A DNA stretch of 64,000 nucleotides from Halothiobacillus sp. 15-55-196 (GCA_002282715.1 NCKC01000002.1:1-64000); one strand, 5' to 3'; positions 10,567 through 19,027 are shown, numbered from the stretch's first letter. Made by a program: numbers and translations. The notes: generated from the sequence alone by a model not told the origin.

Positions 10567-12422
10567 GCGCCACCCGCCCGTTTTTTTCCGCTGGCAGTTG
10601 CAGACGACGGCGGCACTGCAGCTGTCGTCACTTGCGCCGGTTCGTTCGGCAGGTTGTCGGGTCGGATATTGAGCATCCGCAAAGCGCCCGACATGATGCC
10701 GTGGAAGATCGGAGCCGCCACGTCGCCCGCGTAATAACTGCCCTGCTGCGGATCGGTCACCACAACGACCAGAACCAGGCGTGGATCACTGGCAGGCGCA
10801 ATACCTGCAAATACCGTGTTGTAATTGTCTTTCGAATAGGTACCGTCGGGGCCGATCATGCGCGAGGTCCCGGTTTTACCGGCAATCTGGAAGCCAGCAA
10901 TACGTGCCTTGGGCGCGGTGCCTTCCGGGCTGACGACTGCCTGCAACATGGATACGACTTCATCGCAGTCCTTGGCAGGGGCGACCTGAACGTAACTCGG
11001 TGGTGCATCACGCTTGAGCAGGCTGGGGTGGATGTACCGACCATGATTCGCCAATGCAGCGTAGGCCGCAGCCAGTTGCAGGGTCGTCACACTCAGACCG
11101 TAGCCATAGGAATGCGCGGCGGTGCCGCTCACGCTCCACTGCCGCCAATTTTCCAACCGACCGGCCACCTCGCCGGGGAAACCCACGCCGGTCTCCTGAC
11201 CGAAGCCGAAAGCGCGCATGTTCTTCCACAAGACCTCGGCACCCAGATCTTCACCGATATGACTCGCACCGACATTACTTGATTTTTCCAGAATGCCGCG
11301 CAGATCCAGCACGCCGTAGTTGCGATGATCCCGAATGGTATAACCGCCGATGCGCACCCAGCCCGGTGCGGTATTCACGGTACTATCCGGCTGCCAGCGG
11401 CCGCTTTCCAGTGCGGCGATGATTGTGAACGGCTTCATGGACGAGCCGGGCTCGAACTGATCGACCAGTGCACGGTTTCGCGTCAGGGCGGGTTGCATCG
11501 TGGCGCGGTTGTTGGGATTGAACGAGGGCACCGTTGCCATCGCCAACACTTCGCCCGTCACCACATTCATCAAAACGGCTGAACCGTATTCAGCTTGGTG
11601 GGCGGCGACGCCCCGGGCCAACTCGCTGTAGGTCAGGTACTGCAAGCGTTTATCAATCGACAAAACCAGGTCATGCCCTGGCTGTGCTTCTTTCTGAACA
11701 CCGAGGTCGTCCACCTCGTGACCGTAGGCATCCTTGAGTATCAGCCGCCGCCCTGCGACGCCGGCCAGATAGTTGTTGTAACTGGCCTCCAGTCCGGCTT
11801 GCCCGTGATCATCAATATTGGTAAAGCCGACTAATGAAGCCGTCACATCGCCCGTGGGATAAAAGCGTTGATATTCTCGTTGCAGGCCGACGCCGGGAAG
11901 TCTGGCTGCACGGATGGCCGCCGCCACACTGGGTCGAACCTGACGCTGAACATAAATGAACTGTTTGCTGCGGTTATCCGCCACCAGAGAACGCAAGCTG
12001 GCGTCCGGAATCTTGAGCAGGCTCGCCAGGGTTTTAATCGGGTCCTGGTCGACATATTTTCTGGCCGAAGCCGTGTTGCGTGCGGCATAAAACCGAGTCA
12101 ATTCGGTCGGATTCACCCAGACAGCAGCCATCGGCACACTGATGGCAAGTGGATCGCCGTTACGGTCGGTGATCATGCCGCGATGAGCCGGAATCACCTG
12201 TAACCGCTGCTGACGATCCCCACCCTGCTGCACGTAGAAGCCTTGCTCACTTACCTGAAGCTGTACCGCTCGCCCGACCAGGATCAGTGCGAGTACACCG
12301 AACAAGCCAAGCACGATCACGGTACGCCAGCAGCCGCCGAACCAATCAAGGAAACGCCACAAGGCGCCCTTCTCCATCGGAGCCGGACGGCGCTGATTTG
12401 CAGGATGGATGACCCGGCTCAT
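10563..12422 (-). CDS. ftsI: Septal peptidoglycan transpeptidase FtsI (PBP3)
   Basis: Class B penicillin-binding protein that cross-links septal murein in complex with FtsW. 619 residues, somewhat longer than the E. coli protein. One N-terminal membrane anchor (about 34-53), a pedestal domain, then the transpeptidase domain with all three catalytic motifs: SSMK at 327-330 (nucleophile serine 327), SSN at 381-383 and KTG at 516-518. The alanine- and lysine-rich tail (about 600-619) is probably flexible. Start overlaps the ftsL stop as ATGA. Confidence 0.96.
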   Translation of the reverse strand: MSRVIHPANQRRPAPMEKGALWRFLDWFGGCWRTVIVLGLFGVLALILVGRAVQLQVSEQGFYVQQGGDRQQRLQVIPAHRGMITDRNGDPLAISVPMAAVWVNPTELTRFYAARNTASARKYVDQDPIKTLASLLKIPDASLRSLVADNRSKQFIYVQRQVRPSVAAAIRAARLPGVGLQREYQRFYPTGDVTASLVGFTNIDDHGQAGLEASYNNYLAGVAGRRLILKDAYGHEVDDLGVQKEAQPGHDLVLSIDKRLQYLTYSELARGVAAHQAEYGSAVLMNVVTGEVLAMATVPSFNPNNRATMQPALTRNRALVDQFEPGSSMKPFTIIAALESGRWQPDSTVNTAPGWVRIGGYTIRDHRNYGVLDLRGILEKSSNVGASHIGEDLGAEVLWKNMRAFGFGQETGVGFPGEVAGRLENWRQWSVSGTAAHSYGYGLSVTTLQLAAAYAALANHGRYIHPSLLKRDAPPSYVQVAPAKDCDEVVSMLQAVVSPEGTAPKARIAGFQIAGKTGTSRMIGPDGTYSKDNYNTVFAGIAPASDPRLVLVVVVTDPQQGSYYAGDVAAPIFHGIMSGALRMLNIRPDNLPNEPAQVTTAAVPPSSATASGKKRAGGA

Positions 12423-12679
12423 CGGAACACCATCGTGATCTGATCGGCTGAAGGCACATGCATGTCCAACCGGGTCTGCGCAATTTGATCCACACGCCCC
12501 TGCGCCGCCAGCGCCCCCTGCTCCAACTGGAGTTCGGCGTAGGTCACGTTCAATTTCTCGATGGCCTGACGATGGGTACTGAGCGCGCGTGTCAGATCAC
12601 GATCCTGCTGGGCGGTATCCACCACCGCCAAAGCAGACAGGAACACTGCCAATGCCAGAATGCCGATCAAAAATTTCAT
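12419..12679 (-). CDS. ftsL: Cell division protein FtsL
   Basis: Small bitopic divisome protein that forms a coiled-coil complex with FtsB and FtsQ and activates FtsWI. 86 residues: a very short cytoplasmic start, one transmembrane helix (about 3-20, LIGILALAVFLSALAVVD), then a heptad-like helix (about 25-60) and a short C-terminal segment ending ADQITMVFR. Sequence identity in this family is low, so the call rests on size, topology and its position between rsmH and ftsI. It overlaps both neighbours by 4 bases. Confidence 0.9.
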   Translation of the reverse strand: MKFLIGILALAVFLSALAVVDTAQQDRDLTRALSTHRQAIEKLNVTYAELQLEQGALAAQGRVDQIAQTRLDMHVPSADQITMVFR

Positions 12680-13629
12680 GCCACACGCTCCGCCACACGC
12701 ATGATGGCGCTACGCGACCGCGGATTGCGGGCAATTTCTTCCGCCGAGGCGCGGATCGAGCCGCCCACGCGGGACAAACGCGCTGTCCCCACGGGTTGTC
12801 CGAAAAAATCCTTGTCCGTCGTGCTTTCGTCGCGAATGAAGTTCTTGACGATCCGGTCTTCCAGTGAATGAAAACTGATCACGACCAGGCGGCCACCAAT
12901 CGAGAGCAAGTCCACCACCTGGGATAACGCGGCGGCTATCTCGTCCAGCTCACGATTGATGTACAGCCGGATGGCCTGAAAGCTACGGGTGGCCGGATGC
13001 TTGCGCGGGTCACGACGGGGTGTCGCATCGACGATGCAACGCACAAGGTCGAAGGTAGTGGTGAGCGGGTGGGTATCACGCGTTTCGACAATGCGGCGGG
13101 CGATACGCCGTGAAAACTTCTCGTCACCCAGTCGATACAGGACGTTGGCGATTTCCTCTTCTTCTGCCCGGGCGAGCCATTCGGCAGCGGTTTGTCCAGC
13201 CTGCTGGTTCATGCGCATATCAAGTGGGCCGTTTTGCTGAAAACTGAATCCGCGCTCCGCTTCGTCGATCTGGGGCGAGGAAACCCCGAGGTCGAACAGG
13301 ACGCCATCCACCTTGCCCTGCAACTCCAACGAGGCCAACCATTGGGCAGCAGATGAGAACTCCGCATGATGGATTTGAAAACGAGCATCCTTTGAAGCCA
13401 GCGCCTCGCCCGTGACCAGTGCGCGCAAATCCCGATCGGTCGCGAACAAGCGTCCGCGTTTATCCAGCTTAGCCAGAATGGCGGTGCTGTGGCCGCCACG
13501 CCCGAACGTCGCATCGAAATAAACGCCATCGGGGCGCACGGCCAGAGCCTCTACCGCCTCGTTGAGCAGAACGGTTTCGTGGGTTAAGTCTTGCGCCTTT
13601 TCCTGCGGGCTCACCGATAAGGCGTTCAT
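12676..13629 (-). CDS. rsmH: 16S rRNA (cytosine1402-N4)-methyltransferase RsmH
   Basis: SAM-dependent methyltransferase (formerly MraW) that N4-methylates C1402 in the ribosomal P site. 317 residues. Visible: HETVLLNEAVEAL, the SAM-binding ATFGRGGHSTAIL, FDLGVSSPQID followed by ERGFSFQ, and the C-terminal ISFHSLEDRIVKNF. It lies second in the dcw operon, overlapping mraZ upstream and ftsL downstream by 4 bases each. Confidence 0.96.
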   Translation of the reverse strand: MNALSVSPQEKAQDLTHETVLLNEAVEALAVRPDGVYFDATFGRGGHSTAILAKLDKRGRLFATDRDLRALVTGEALASKDARFQIHHAEFSSAAQWLASLELQGKVDGVLFDLGVSSPQIDEAERGFSFQQNGPLDMRMNQQAGQTAAEWLARAEEEEIANVLYRLGDEKFSRRIARRIVETRDTHPLTTTFDLVRCIVDATPRRDPRKHPATRSFQAIRLYINRELDEIAAALSQVVDLLSIGGRLVVISFHSLEDRIVKNFIRDESTTDKDFFGQPVGTARLSRVGGSIRASAEEIARNPRSRSAIMRVAERVA

Positions 13630-14075
13630 AGAGAAATCGCCTCCAATGCGGCTGGCAGGTCCTTGTCATTGGATTCACTTAAGAAAACTTCGGTTTGCGC
13701 CACCCAGTTCGGTTGCGACCAGAGCTCAAGTTTCTTGCCTTGCCCCACCAGAACAACTTCTTTGTCGAGCTCTGCGTGATTTCGTAATTCCGTCGGCACC
13801 AGAATACGTCCGGCGGAATCGAGTGTGAGTTCTGTAGCGTGACCGATCAGCATTCGCTTGACGCGGTTCGCCTGGGCGTTAAAGGAAGGGAGTGCGTCGA
13901 TTTGTGGCTCGATAATCAACCAGGTGGACAAGGGATAGATCAACAGGCAACGCTCTTGTGCGTCGATGGTCATCACCATTTGACCTTCCTCTGCGGCAAA
14001 AGCCGCCCGATGGCGCGTTGGCATGGCCAAACGTCCTTTTCCATCGAGATTCAGGTTGGTGATCCCTTTAAACAC
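13626..14075 (-). CDS. mraZ: Transcriptional regulator MraZ
   Basis: AbrB-like DNA-binding protein that represses the dcw operon from its own promoter. The protein has 149 residues if begun at the GTG 14073-14075, so the N-terminus reads (M)FKGITNLNLDGKGRLAMP and aligns with the family start MFRG-x-x-x-x-NLDxKGR. A second copy of the fold starts near TLDSAGRILVP. An ATG at 14105 would add ten residues, but those codons fall within the operator repeats and are not conserved in MraZ. RsmH, encoded next, antagonises MraZ in E. coli. Confidence 0.92.
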   Translation of the reverse strand: MFKGITNLNLDGKGRLAMPTRHRAAFAAEEGQMVMTIDAQERCLLIYPLSTWLIIEPQIDALPSFNAQANRVKRMLIGHATELTLDSAGRILVPTELRNHAELDKEVVLVGQGKKLELWSQPNWVAQTEVFLSESNDKDLPAALEAISL

Positions 14076-14079
14076 TTTT

Positions 14080-14104
14080 TCCCACCACTCCCCACTTTTT
14101 CCCA
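14080..14104 (-). promoter_or_regulatory. MraZ-binding operator (three TGGGN repeats)
   Basis: Read on the minus strand: TGGGA, 5 bases, TGGGG, 5 bases, TGGGA (14104-14100, 14094-14090, 14084-14080). This is the published E. coli MraZ operator architecture of three TGGGN repeats with 5-bp spacers. The last repeat ends 5 bases before the GTG start, so bound MraZ could also mask the ribosome binding site. Confidence 0.9.
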
Positions 14105-14113
14105 CGCAGGTGC

Positions 14114-14142
14114 ACTATATCGACACAGCTGCCTGCAAACAA
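14114..14142 (-). promoter_or_regulatory. Sigma-70-like promoter of the dcw operon
   Basis: On the minus strand TTGTTT (14142-14137) and TATAGT (14119-14114) are separated by exactly 17 bases. A transcript starting about seven bases on would begin just before the MraZ repeats, so a repressor bound there would block promoter clearance. Position and operator overlap support it; the -35 is imperfect. Confidence 0.65.
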
Positions 14143-14428
14143 GAGGTGTTTGGTGAATTCTCTTTACATCACATAGAGTTACATCGACTTCACAAGAGAA
14201 GTTCGCGCAATTTTTCCGATTAAAACAGTGGGTTACAAATTATTGCTAACAAAGCGCGCGAAGATAGCTGGTGATTATTTAACCAGACAAAAAATTCGCT
14301 CGGTTCGATTCTCGAGCCATGAACGGGCCAAAGGCCAAAAGTGATCAATATAAGCAATTGATAAAATAGAAAAAATATCGCAGGCATTCACGCCCGCGCG
14401 TTTCGGTGGAGGCGATACAGATTGAACT
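14143..14428. other. AT-rich intergenic region between mraZ promoter and rnpB
   Basis: No reading frame here resembles a gene. The stretch is clearly more AT-rich than the flanks, with runs such as AAATTATT and AAAAAATAT. It is downstream of rnpB and upstream of the mraZ promoter on the same strand. I see no repeat or RNA structure that I can name. Confidence 0.5.
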
Positions 14429-14450
14429 AAAAATGACGCCGAATGGCGGC
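14429..14450 (-). terminator. Possible rnpB terminator
   Basis: Minus strand: a short stem GCCG-CCATT-CGGC followed after three bases by TTTTT, directly downstream of the RNase P RNA 3' end. The stem is only 4-5 bp, so this is tentative. Confidence 0.4.
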
Positions 14451-14455
14451 AGAGA

Positions 14456-14814
<359 letters not shown>

Positions 14815-14895
14815 GCATACTAGCAGCATCGCAGATAGATCGGGGATTTTTTGCACCCTGATTTTTCATCATGGACAGCATGAGAAACCACGTCT

Positions 14896-15038
14896 GGGCA
14901 CTTCGAAAAACCGTCACGAGCGGCCCGAGTGCAAGGCGGCCGGAGCGCAGCGACCGAGACATATCAAATAGATAGGCGAGGGAGCGAGCACCGCTCAACG
15001 CAGCAATCGGGCCGCGCAGTAGGTTTTTCGAGGTGCCC
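14896..15038. mobile_element. MITE family A, copy 1 (143 bp, GTCT duplication)
   Basis: Non-coding element bounded by inverted ends: left GGGCACTTCGAAAAACC, right (inverted) GGGCACCTCGAAAAACC, 16 of 17 identical. It is flanked by a perfect 4-bp direct repeat GTCT (14892-14895 and 15039-15042), the mark of transposition. Internally it shares the segment GCACCGC-CAACGCAGCAAT with the copy at 54056-54193; the rest of the interior differs. No transposase is encoded. It lies between rnpB and the helical-repeat gene, in the presumed upstream region of both. Confidence 0.85.
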
Positions 15039-15080
15039 GTCTGATAAACTGTAGCACTCACTGGACATCAAAACAGACAC

Positions 15081-16295
15081 ATGACGCCCATCAACCCACC
15101 CGCCGAACTTCCCGATTCACTTAAAGCCAGCTTCTCGCTGATGAACACGACGGATGCTTCGCGTGCACATGTCAATCCAGCTTCAATCAGAAGCGTCACC
15201 GACTGGTTTTATACCGAACGGTGGCATCAGGATCGCGCGGATACAGCGGAACTGACCTGGTTGCTGCATTGGCTTCCCGACGAACAACCCGAACGCATCG
15301 CCGAAATCGCCGATGCCCTGTGCATCAGCCAACTTCAAGCCGGGGAAATCGATTCTGCGATCACGCTGGCCGAGGACACACTGGCTAAACACGACGATTT
15401 CTGTTTGCGCCACACACTGGCTTTGGCCCAATCAGCAAAAGGCGATCTGAATCAAGCCATAGGCACATTGGAACAGGCACTGAACAATTCTGCATTCACC
15501 GAGGCGAACACCCCGCCAGAACAACGGATTCAGGCCTCGCTGGATCTGGCCAGACTGTTGCAGAACGCAAAAGCCCTGTTCAAAGCCATGCGACCGGCCA
15601 GGCAAGCCATCGCACTGGCCGCTCAAAACCACGAAGAAGCGTTGCTGGTCGAAGCCCTCACTCTGCTGGTGCGACAACTCATTGAGCAAGGCGGCAGCGA
15701 CGAGGCGTGGGAAGCGCTCAAACCACATCTGAACGATACCTATTCCACAGGTCAGAAAGTGCTCTGGACGCTGGCCTTTTCGGAATTGTCGAACGAATTG
15801 AGTGAAGCGGATCGCGATCGTGGCGCCCTGTTCTTCCTTGAGGCCAACGAACCGGACGCCTTGATTCGTCTCTGGGTCAAACGCGCCGAAACAGCGAAAG
15901 AGCAGGATGATGTGCTCGTCGCCTATATCCTGTGTCTCCTCTTCCGCGCACCCGTTGATGCGGCAGCCCCCCTTGCAGCCAAGCTCCTGCTTCGGGACAA
16001 GGATCGCCAGACCGAACGCGCGCCGCTCATTGCCGCAGCCGCCATGGCCCTGGCCGAAATCCCCGACGAACGCAGCATTAAGCGAGCGCACTGGTATCGG
16101 GATGCCATGATCCAACTGATCAGCGTCGCACGGCACCAGGGCGTTCCCGAAGCGGCGGTCAAGCAATGGGCCGAAGATGAGCGGTTATTGCTGGAACATG
16201 GCGTCATCGAACGGGCCGCCAAACAACTGATCAACGAATTAGCAAGCAGGCCAAACTGGCTCCTGCGAGCCATAGAAAAAGCCGGTCAAAAATAA
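15081..16295 (+). CDS. Uncharacterised alpha-helical repeat (TPR-like) protein
   Basis: 404 residues with no motif I can assign to a named family. The sequence is almost entirely helical, alanine- and leucine-rich, with pairs of amphipathic helices spaced like tetratricopeptide repeats: for example DALCISQLQAGEIDSAITLAEDTLAKHDD then LALAQSAKGDLNQAIGTLEQALN (about 78-135). No signal peptide or membrane segment is visible, so it is probably cytoplasmic and may be a scaffold. It stands alone: a mobile element lies 42 bases upstream and a bidirectional terminator follows. Function unknown. Confidence 0.75.
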   Translation: MTPINPPAELPDSLKASFSLMNTTDASRAHVNPASIRSVTDWFYTERWHQDRADTAELTWLLHWLPDEQPERIAEIADALCISQLQAGEIDSAITLAEDTLAKHDDFCLRHTLALAQSAKGDLNQAIGTLEQALNNSAFTEANTPPEQRIQASLDLARLLQNAKALFKAMRPARQAIALAAQNHEEALLVEALTLLVRQLIEQGGSDEAWEALKPHLNDTYSTGQKVLWTLAFSELSNELSEADRDRGALFFLEANEPDALIRLWVKRAETAKEQDDVLVAYILCLLFRAPVDAAAPLAAKLLLRDKDRQTERAPLIAAAAMALAEIPDERSIKRAHWYRDAMIQLISVARHQGVPEAAVKQWAEDERLLLEHGVIERAAKQLINELASRPNWLLRAIEKAGQK

Positions 16296-16312
16296 CCGGC
16301 CTTGTTCTTTTT
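16276..16312. terminator. Bidirectional intrinsic terminator
   Basis: Perfect 6-bp stem GCCGGT-(8)-ACCGGC at 16281-16300. On the minus strand it is followed directly by TTTTT, ending H-NS transcription; on the plus strand by CTTGTTCTTTTT, ending the helical-repeat gene. The plus-strand stem begins inside the last codons of that gene. Confidence 0.8.
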
Positions 16313-16356
16313 GCACGATTCGCCCTTTTTTACGGGGCAAGCAAAAGCGGTTCTGT

Positions 16357-16680
16357 TTAGACCGCAAATTTTTCCAGCGATTCGCCGCGCGCCAATGCAT
16401 CGGCCAACCAATGTGGACGCTTACCACGGCCGGTCCAGGTTTGAGCCGGGTTTGCCGGATTGATGTATTTAGCCGGCAATTTCTTATTTGTCAGTTTTGA
16501 TGTTTTTTCCAGGCCGAATACCTCAGCAACAGACATATTAAGACTTGAAGCCAATTCTTCTGCTTCTTTACGCAGACTGTGTACACGCTGCTGGTGACGA
16601 TCACGCAGGGTACGCTCCGCATTAGCCATTAACTGCTTCAAATCTTCAGCGGATAAGCTATTAAGATCAATCGTACTCAT
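16357..16680 (-). CDS. H-NS family histone-like nucleoid protein
   Basis: 107 residues. The N-terminal half (about 5-65) is a charged helical oligomerisation region. The C-terminal half carries the H-NS DNA-binding domain: AKYINPANPAQTWTGRGKR-PHWLADAL, where TWTGRGKRP matches the AT-hook-like TWTGRGR-P loop that reads the minor groove of AT-rich DNA. Such proteins silence AT-rich and horizontally acquired genes. AAGGTG lies 5 bases before the ATG. It is a single gene with its own promoter and terminator. Confidence 0.92.
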   Translation of the reverse strand: MSTIDLNSLSAEDLKQLMANAERTLRDRHQQRVHSLRKEAEELASSLNMSVAEVFGLEKTSKLTNKKLPAKYINPANPAQTWTGRGKRPHWLADALARGESLEKFAV

Positions 16681-16721
16681 TTGAACACCTTTTTGAGTTA
16701 TCTAACTTGAATTACCGGCGA

Positions 16722-16749
16722 ATTCTATCAATTAAACTTCCCACGTCAA
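16722..16749 (-). promoter_or_regulatory. Sigma-70 promoter of the H-NS gene
   Basis: Minus strand: TTGACG (16749-16744), 16-base spacer, TAGAAT (16727-16722), each five of six to consensus and preceded by TGA as a partial extended -10. It would give a leader of about 35 bases. The surrounding DNA is AT-rich, consistent with autoregulation by H-NS. Confidence 0.75.
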
Positions 16750-17022
16750 ATCAGTTAATAGATTTTGCGAAACTTAGAGGTTCGACTTAATGCCAATATT
16801 TTAACTGTATACCCTATCGATCAATAGGAGCACGAAGGCAACTCATCTCAAAAACAAGGATTAACAGTAAAAGACAGAAATCAGTTTGCATATTCCTTAA
16901 AGCATAGGGATGTGCCGCCATGAACAATCATGCAAGTGATTGTTCATGATGAAAATCAAAAATCACACTTTTTGGTTTTTTACTCCTCTGAAAACGCCAG
17001 GGAAGAGTTATTCAGCGGCTTA
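16750..17022. other. AT-rich intergenic region between fliK and the H-NS gene
   Basis: No credible gene. It contains the perfect palindrome at 16919-16948 and several A/T runs (for example CTTTTTGGTTTTTT at about 16968-16981). No clear terminator for the flagellar operon can be seen apart from the palindrome, which lacks a T-tract. Confidence 0.5.
16919..16948. repeat. Perfect 12-bp palindrome downstream of fliK
   Basis: CATGAACAATCA, 6-base spacer, TGATTGTTCATG: a perfect 12-bp inverted repeat about 75 bases past the fliK stop and 170 bases upstream of the H-NS promoter. It could be a hairpin that ends or protects the flagellar transcript, or an operator. No T-tract follows on either strand. 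Confidence 0.6.
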
Positions 17023-18537
17023 TTAAGCGAAAGTATCCAAACGCAAGCGTCCATTTACTGCCTGAACCTGATTTCCAGACACCCCCGAATGCGTTAAGTC
17101 TGGCTGTTTCGCTTGGGCTAACGAATCGCTCGTCGATGCGCCATGCCCACCCGCAGCCTCTCCAAAGTTCTCCTGGCCCCCCTGATACATACCTTGATTA
17201 CCCGATCCATCCTGCCCGGAACTTGTCACCGTAATTTGAGCGTTGCCCAGACCAACATCCTGAAGCCACTCGCGTAATCTGGGCATGTTTTGATCCAGCA
17301 TATCTTTTGCCAAATGGTGGCTGGCCATGATTTGAATATTCGTTTGATTATTTTGTTGATCAATCGTGATCTTCATGGGCCCCAAATGAGCAGGATTAAC
17401 GTCCAATGTGGCTCGTAAAATATTTTTACCCACCATAAACTGAATGTTTTGTCCTAAATCAGCGGCCAATCGTGGTTGATTTAACGCCAACGCCCCAGGC
17501 AAAGCGACAATGGGATTTGTGTTGGCAGCAGCACCAAAGCCCGAAGCAGATAGATTAAATGCACCCGGTGCATTATCTCCGGGTCGATCAACCAACTGCA
17601 TGACTAAATCGGTTTTTGGCGCTCCCTTAGAAAGGGGACTCAGCGTAGAAGCTGGATTTACCGTTTGCGTTGCAAGGGCTGAACCAATTGCCCCGGATAG
17701 GCCTTGCATGTGGCCTGAAATGCCAGCCGCTGTATTGCCTCCGCCAGAAACGATTGGATTATTCTGGAACTGTCCCTGATTATTGACCGTGTGATTATCC
17801 TTTTTCGAGGAATCCATCGCCTGTGCATTTGCGGCAGATGGCTCTTTTATCGCTCCGTCTTGCTGCACATCACGTCCACCTATCAAATGTGATGAGCGCA
17901 TGTTTGCGACACTTTGGCCTGCTCGCCCCTCAGCCAGATGTGTTTGCTGAATCGTTTGAGTCAGATGCTGAACCATGGCCTGAAGCTGCCCTGTCCAACT
18001 CGCCGCATTGATATCGCCTTGTTGCAGCAGGGTTTGCAGCTTATCGAGCTGGGCCAGCCACATGGACAGGCTGTTTCCATCCAGAGCAGCTGAACCGTCC
18101 CCCTTTTCCAGTTGCGATTTCAATGCAGCCAATTGTTGCGCCAGGGTACTTAGCGCGGCCTGTGCCTTATCGGATAACGGCGGGTTCTGATTGCTCAGCG
18201 CATCGATTTTTTTCTGTAATGAGCTGATCCGTTGCTGCAACGCCGAGGCCATCTGTTGCGGGGTTGTCTGCCCCGTGGCCGGAATACCCGATTGATCCGC
18301 GACCGATCCAGTCGTCTGATTTATGTTCGCCGCCTTTACGTCGGCTGTAACCTGCGAACGCCCGGCAACGCCCTGAGCTTGTGCGTTCTTGCTTTGATTC
18401 TGGATGGCACCGGCCATCATCTCGGCGAACCCCTTCTGTTCAGCGGGCGTATTCGGCACGCTGCCTGATGCGGGATCGGATCGTCCACCGACTGCGGCAT
18501 TCAACGCACTTAAGGCTGAGCTGTTTAACTGTGCCAT
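17023..18537 (-). CDS. fliK: Flagellar hook-length control protein FliK
   Basis: Exported molecular ruler that sets hook length and switches the export gate (FlhB) from rod-hook to filament substrates. 504 residues. The long N-terminal part (about 1-370) is glutamine-, asparagine- and serine-rich and unstructured-looking; the C-terminal Flg_hook domain is recognisable (MVGKNILRATLDVNPAHLGPMKITI and MPRLREWLQDVGLGNAQI). I choose the ATG at 18537, which has GGGAG 8 bases upstream; an upstream TTG in the same frame overlaps fliJ. Last gene of fliEFGHIJK. Confidence 0.9.
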   Translation of the reverse strand: MAQLNSSALSALNAAVGGRSDPASGSVPNTPAEQKGFAEMMAGAIQNQSKNAQAQGVAGRSQVTADVKAANINQTTGSVADQSGIPATGQTTPQQMASALQQRISSLQKKIDALSNQNPPLSDKAQAALSTLAQQLAALKSQLEKGDGSAALDGNSLSMWLAQLDKLQTLLQQGDINAASWTGQLQAMVQHLTQTIQQTHLAEGRAGQSVANMRSSHLIGGRDVQQDGAIKEPSAANAQAMDSSKKDNHTVNNQGQFQNNPIVSGGGNTAAGISGHMQGLSGAIGSALATQTVNPASTLSPLSKGAPKTDLVMQLVDRPGDNAPGAFNLSASGFGAAANTNPIVALPGALALNQPRLAADLGQNIQFMVGKNILRATLDVNPAHLGPMKITIDQQNNQTNIQIMASHHLAKDMLDQNMPRLREWLQDVGLGNAQITVTSSGQDGSGNQGMYQGGQENFGEAAGGHGASTSDSLAQAKQPDLTHSGVSGNQVQAVNGRLRLDTFA

Positions 18538-18554
18538 ATGCTTACTCCCAACGT

Positions 18555-19016
18555 TCAAACATCCAATGGGTCATGCCGATGCTGTGCGGCGTGCGCATCA
18601 TTTACGGCCTGCTCTTGCTTGTTCTGCATCCGGTTGCGCTCGTTTTCAAACCGGCCACGCAGTTTTTCAACAGAACGATGTTGACTACTGGCCTCGGCAG
18701 CGGCCTGCTTACAGGCATGCAACTCGGCCTCCACTTGGGCGACAACCTCTTTTTGATGGACAATGGTTTGCTCGATCCGCGCCATAAACGCGCGATAATT
18801 TTGCAAGGCAAATGCTTTTGCCTGCCCACCGGAGGCGAATCCGATACCGGCCGCGTATTCCTGCAAATAATCCGTCAGCTGCTGCAAACGCGCCTGCTGT
18901 TCATCCAACCGCCGCTGACATTGGAGCAGCGATTCCTTGGCAATATTCGCCCCACGCTCGGTAATTTTCTCCACGCCTTTGACCCGTTCGATTCGCTGCT
19001 GATTCACGATGGTCAC
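18555..19016 (-). CDS. fliJ: Flagellar export chaperone FliJ
   Basis: 153-residue, almost fully coiled-coil protein rich in Gln, Glu, Arg and Ala. FliJ is the central stalk of the flagellar type III export ATPase: it inserts into the FliI hexamer and contacts the FlhA gate. Sequence identity in the family is low; the call rests on size, continuous coiled coil and its place between fliI and fliK. An uninterrupted helix can be read from about 30 to 145. It begins 11 bases after the fliI stop. Confidence 0.85.
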   Translation of the reverse strand: MTIVNQQRIERVKGVEKITERGANIAKESLLQCQRRLDEQQARLQQLTDYLQEYAAGIGFASGGQAKAFALQNYRAFMARIEQTIVHQKEVVAQVEAELHACKQAAAEASSQHRSVEKLRGRFENERNRMQNKQEQAVNDAHAAQHRHDPLDV

Positions 19017-19027
19017 CTCCGGCCTTA

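Noticed and set aside
18538-18558. TTG start of fliK seven codons upstream
   Set aside because: The downstream ATG has a good GGGAG ribosome binding site; the TTG overlaps the end of fliJ.
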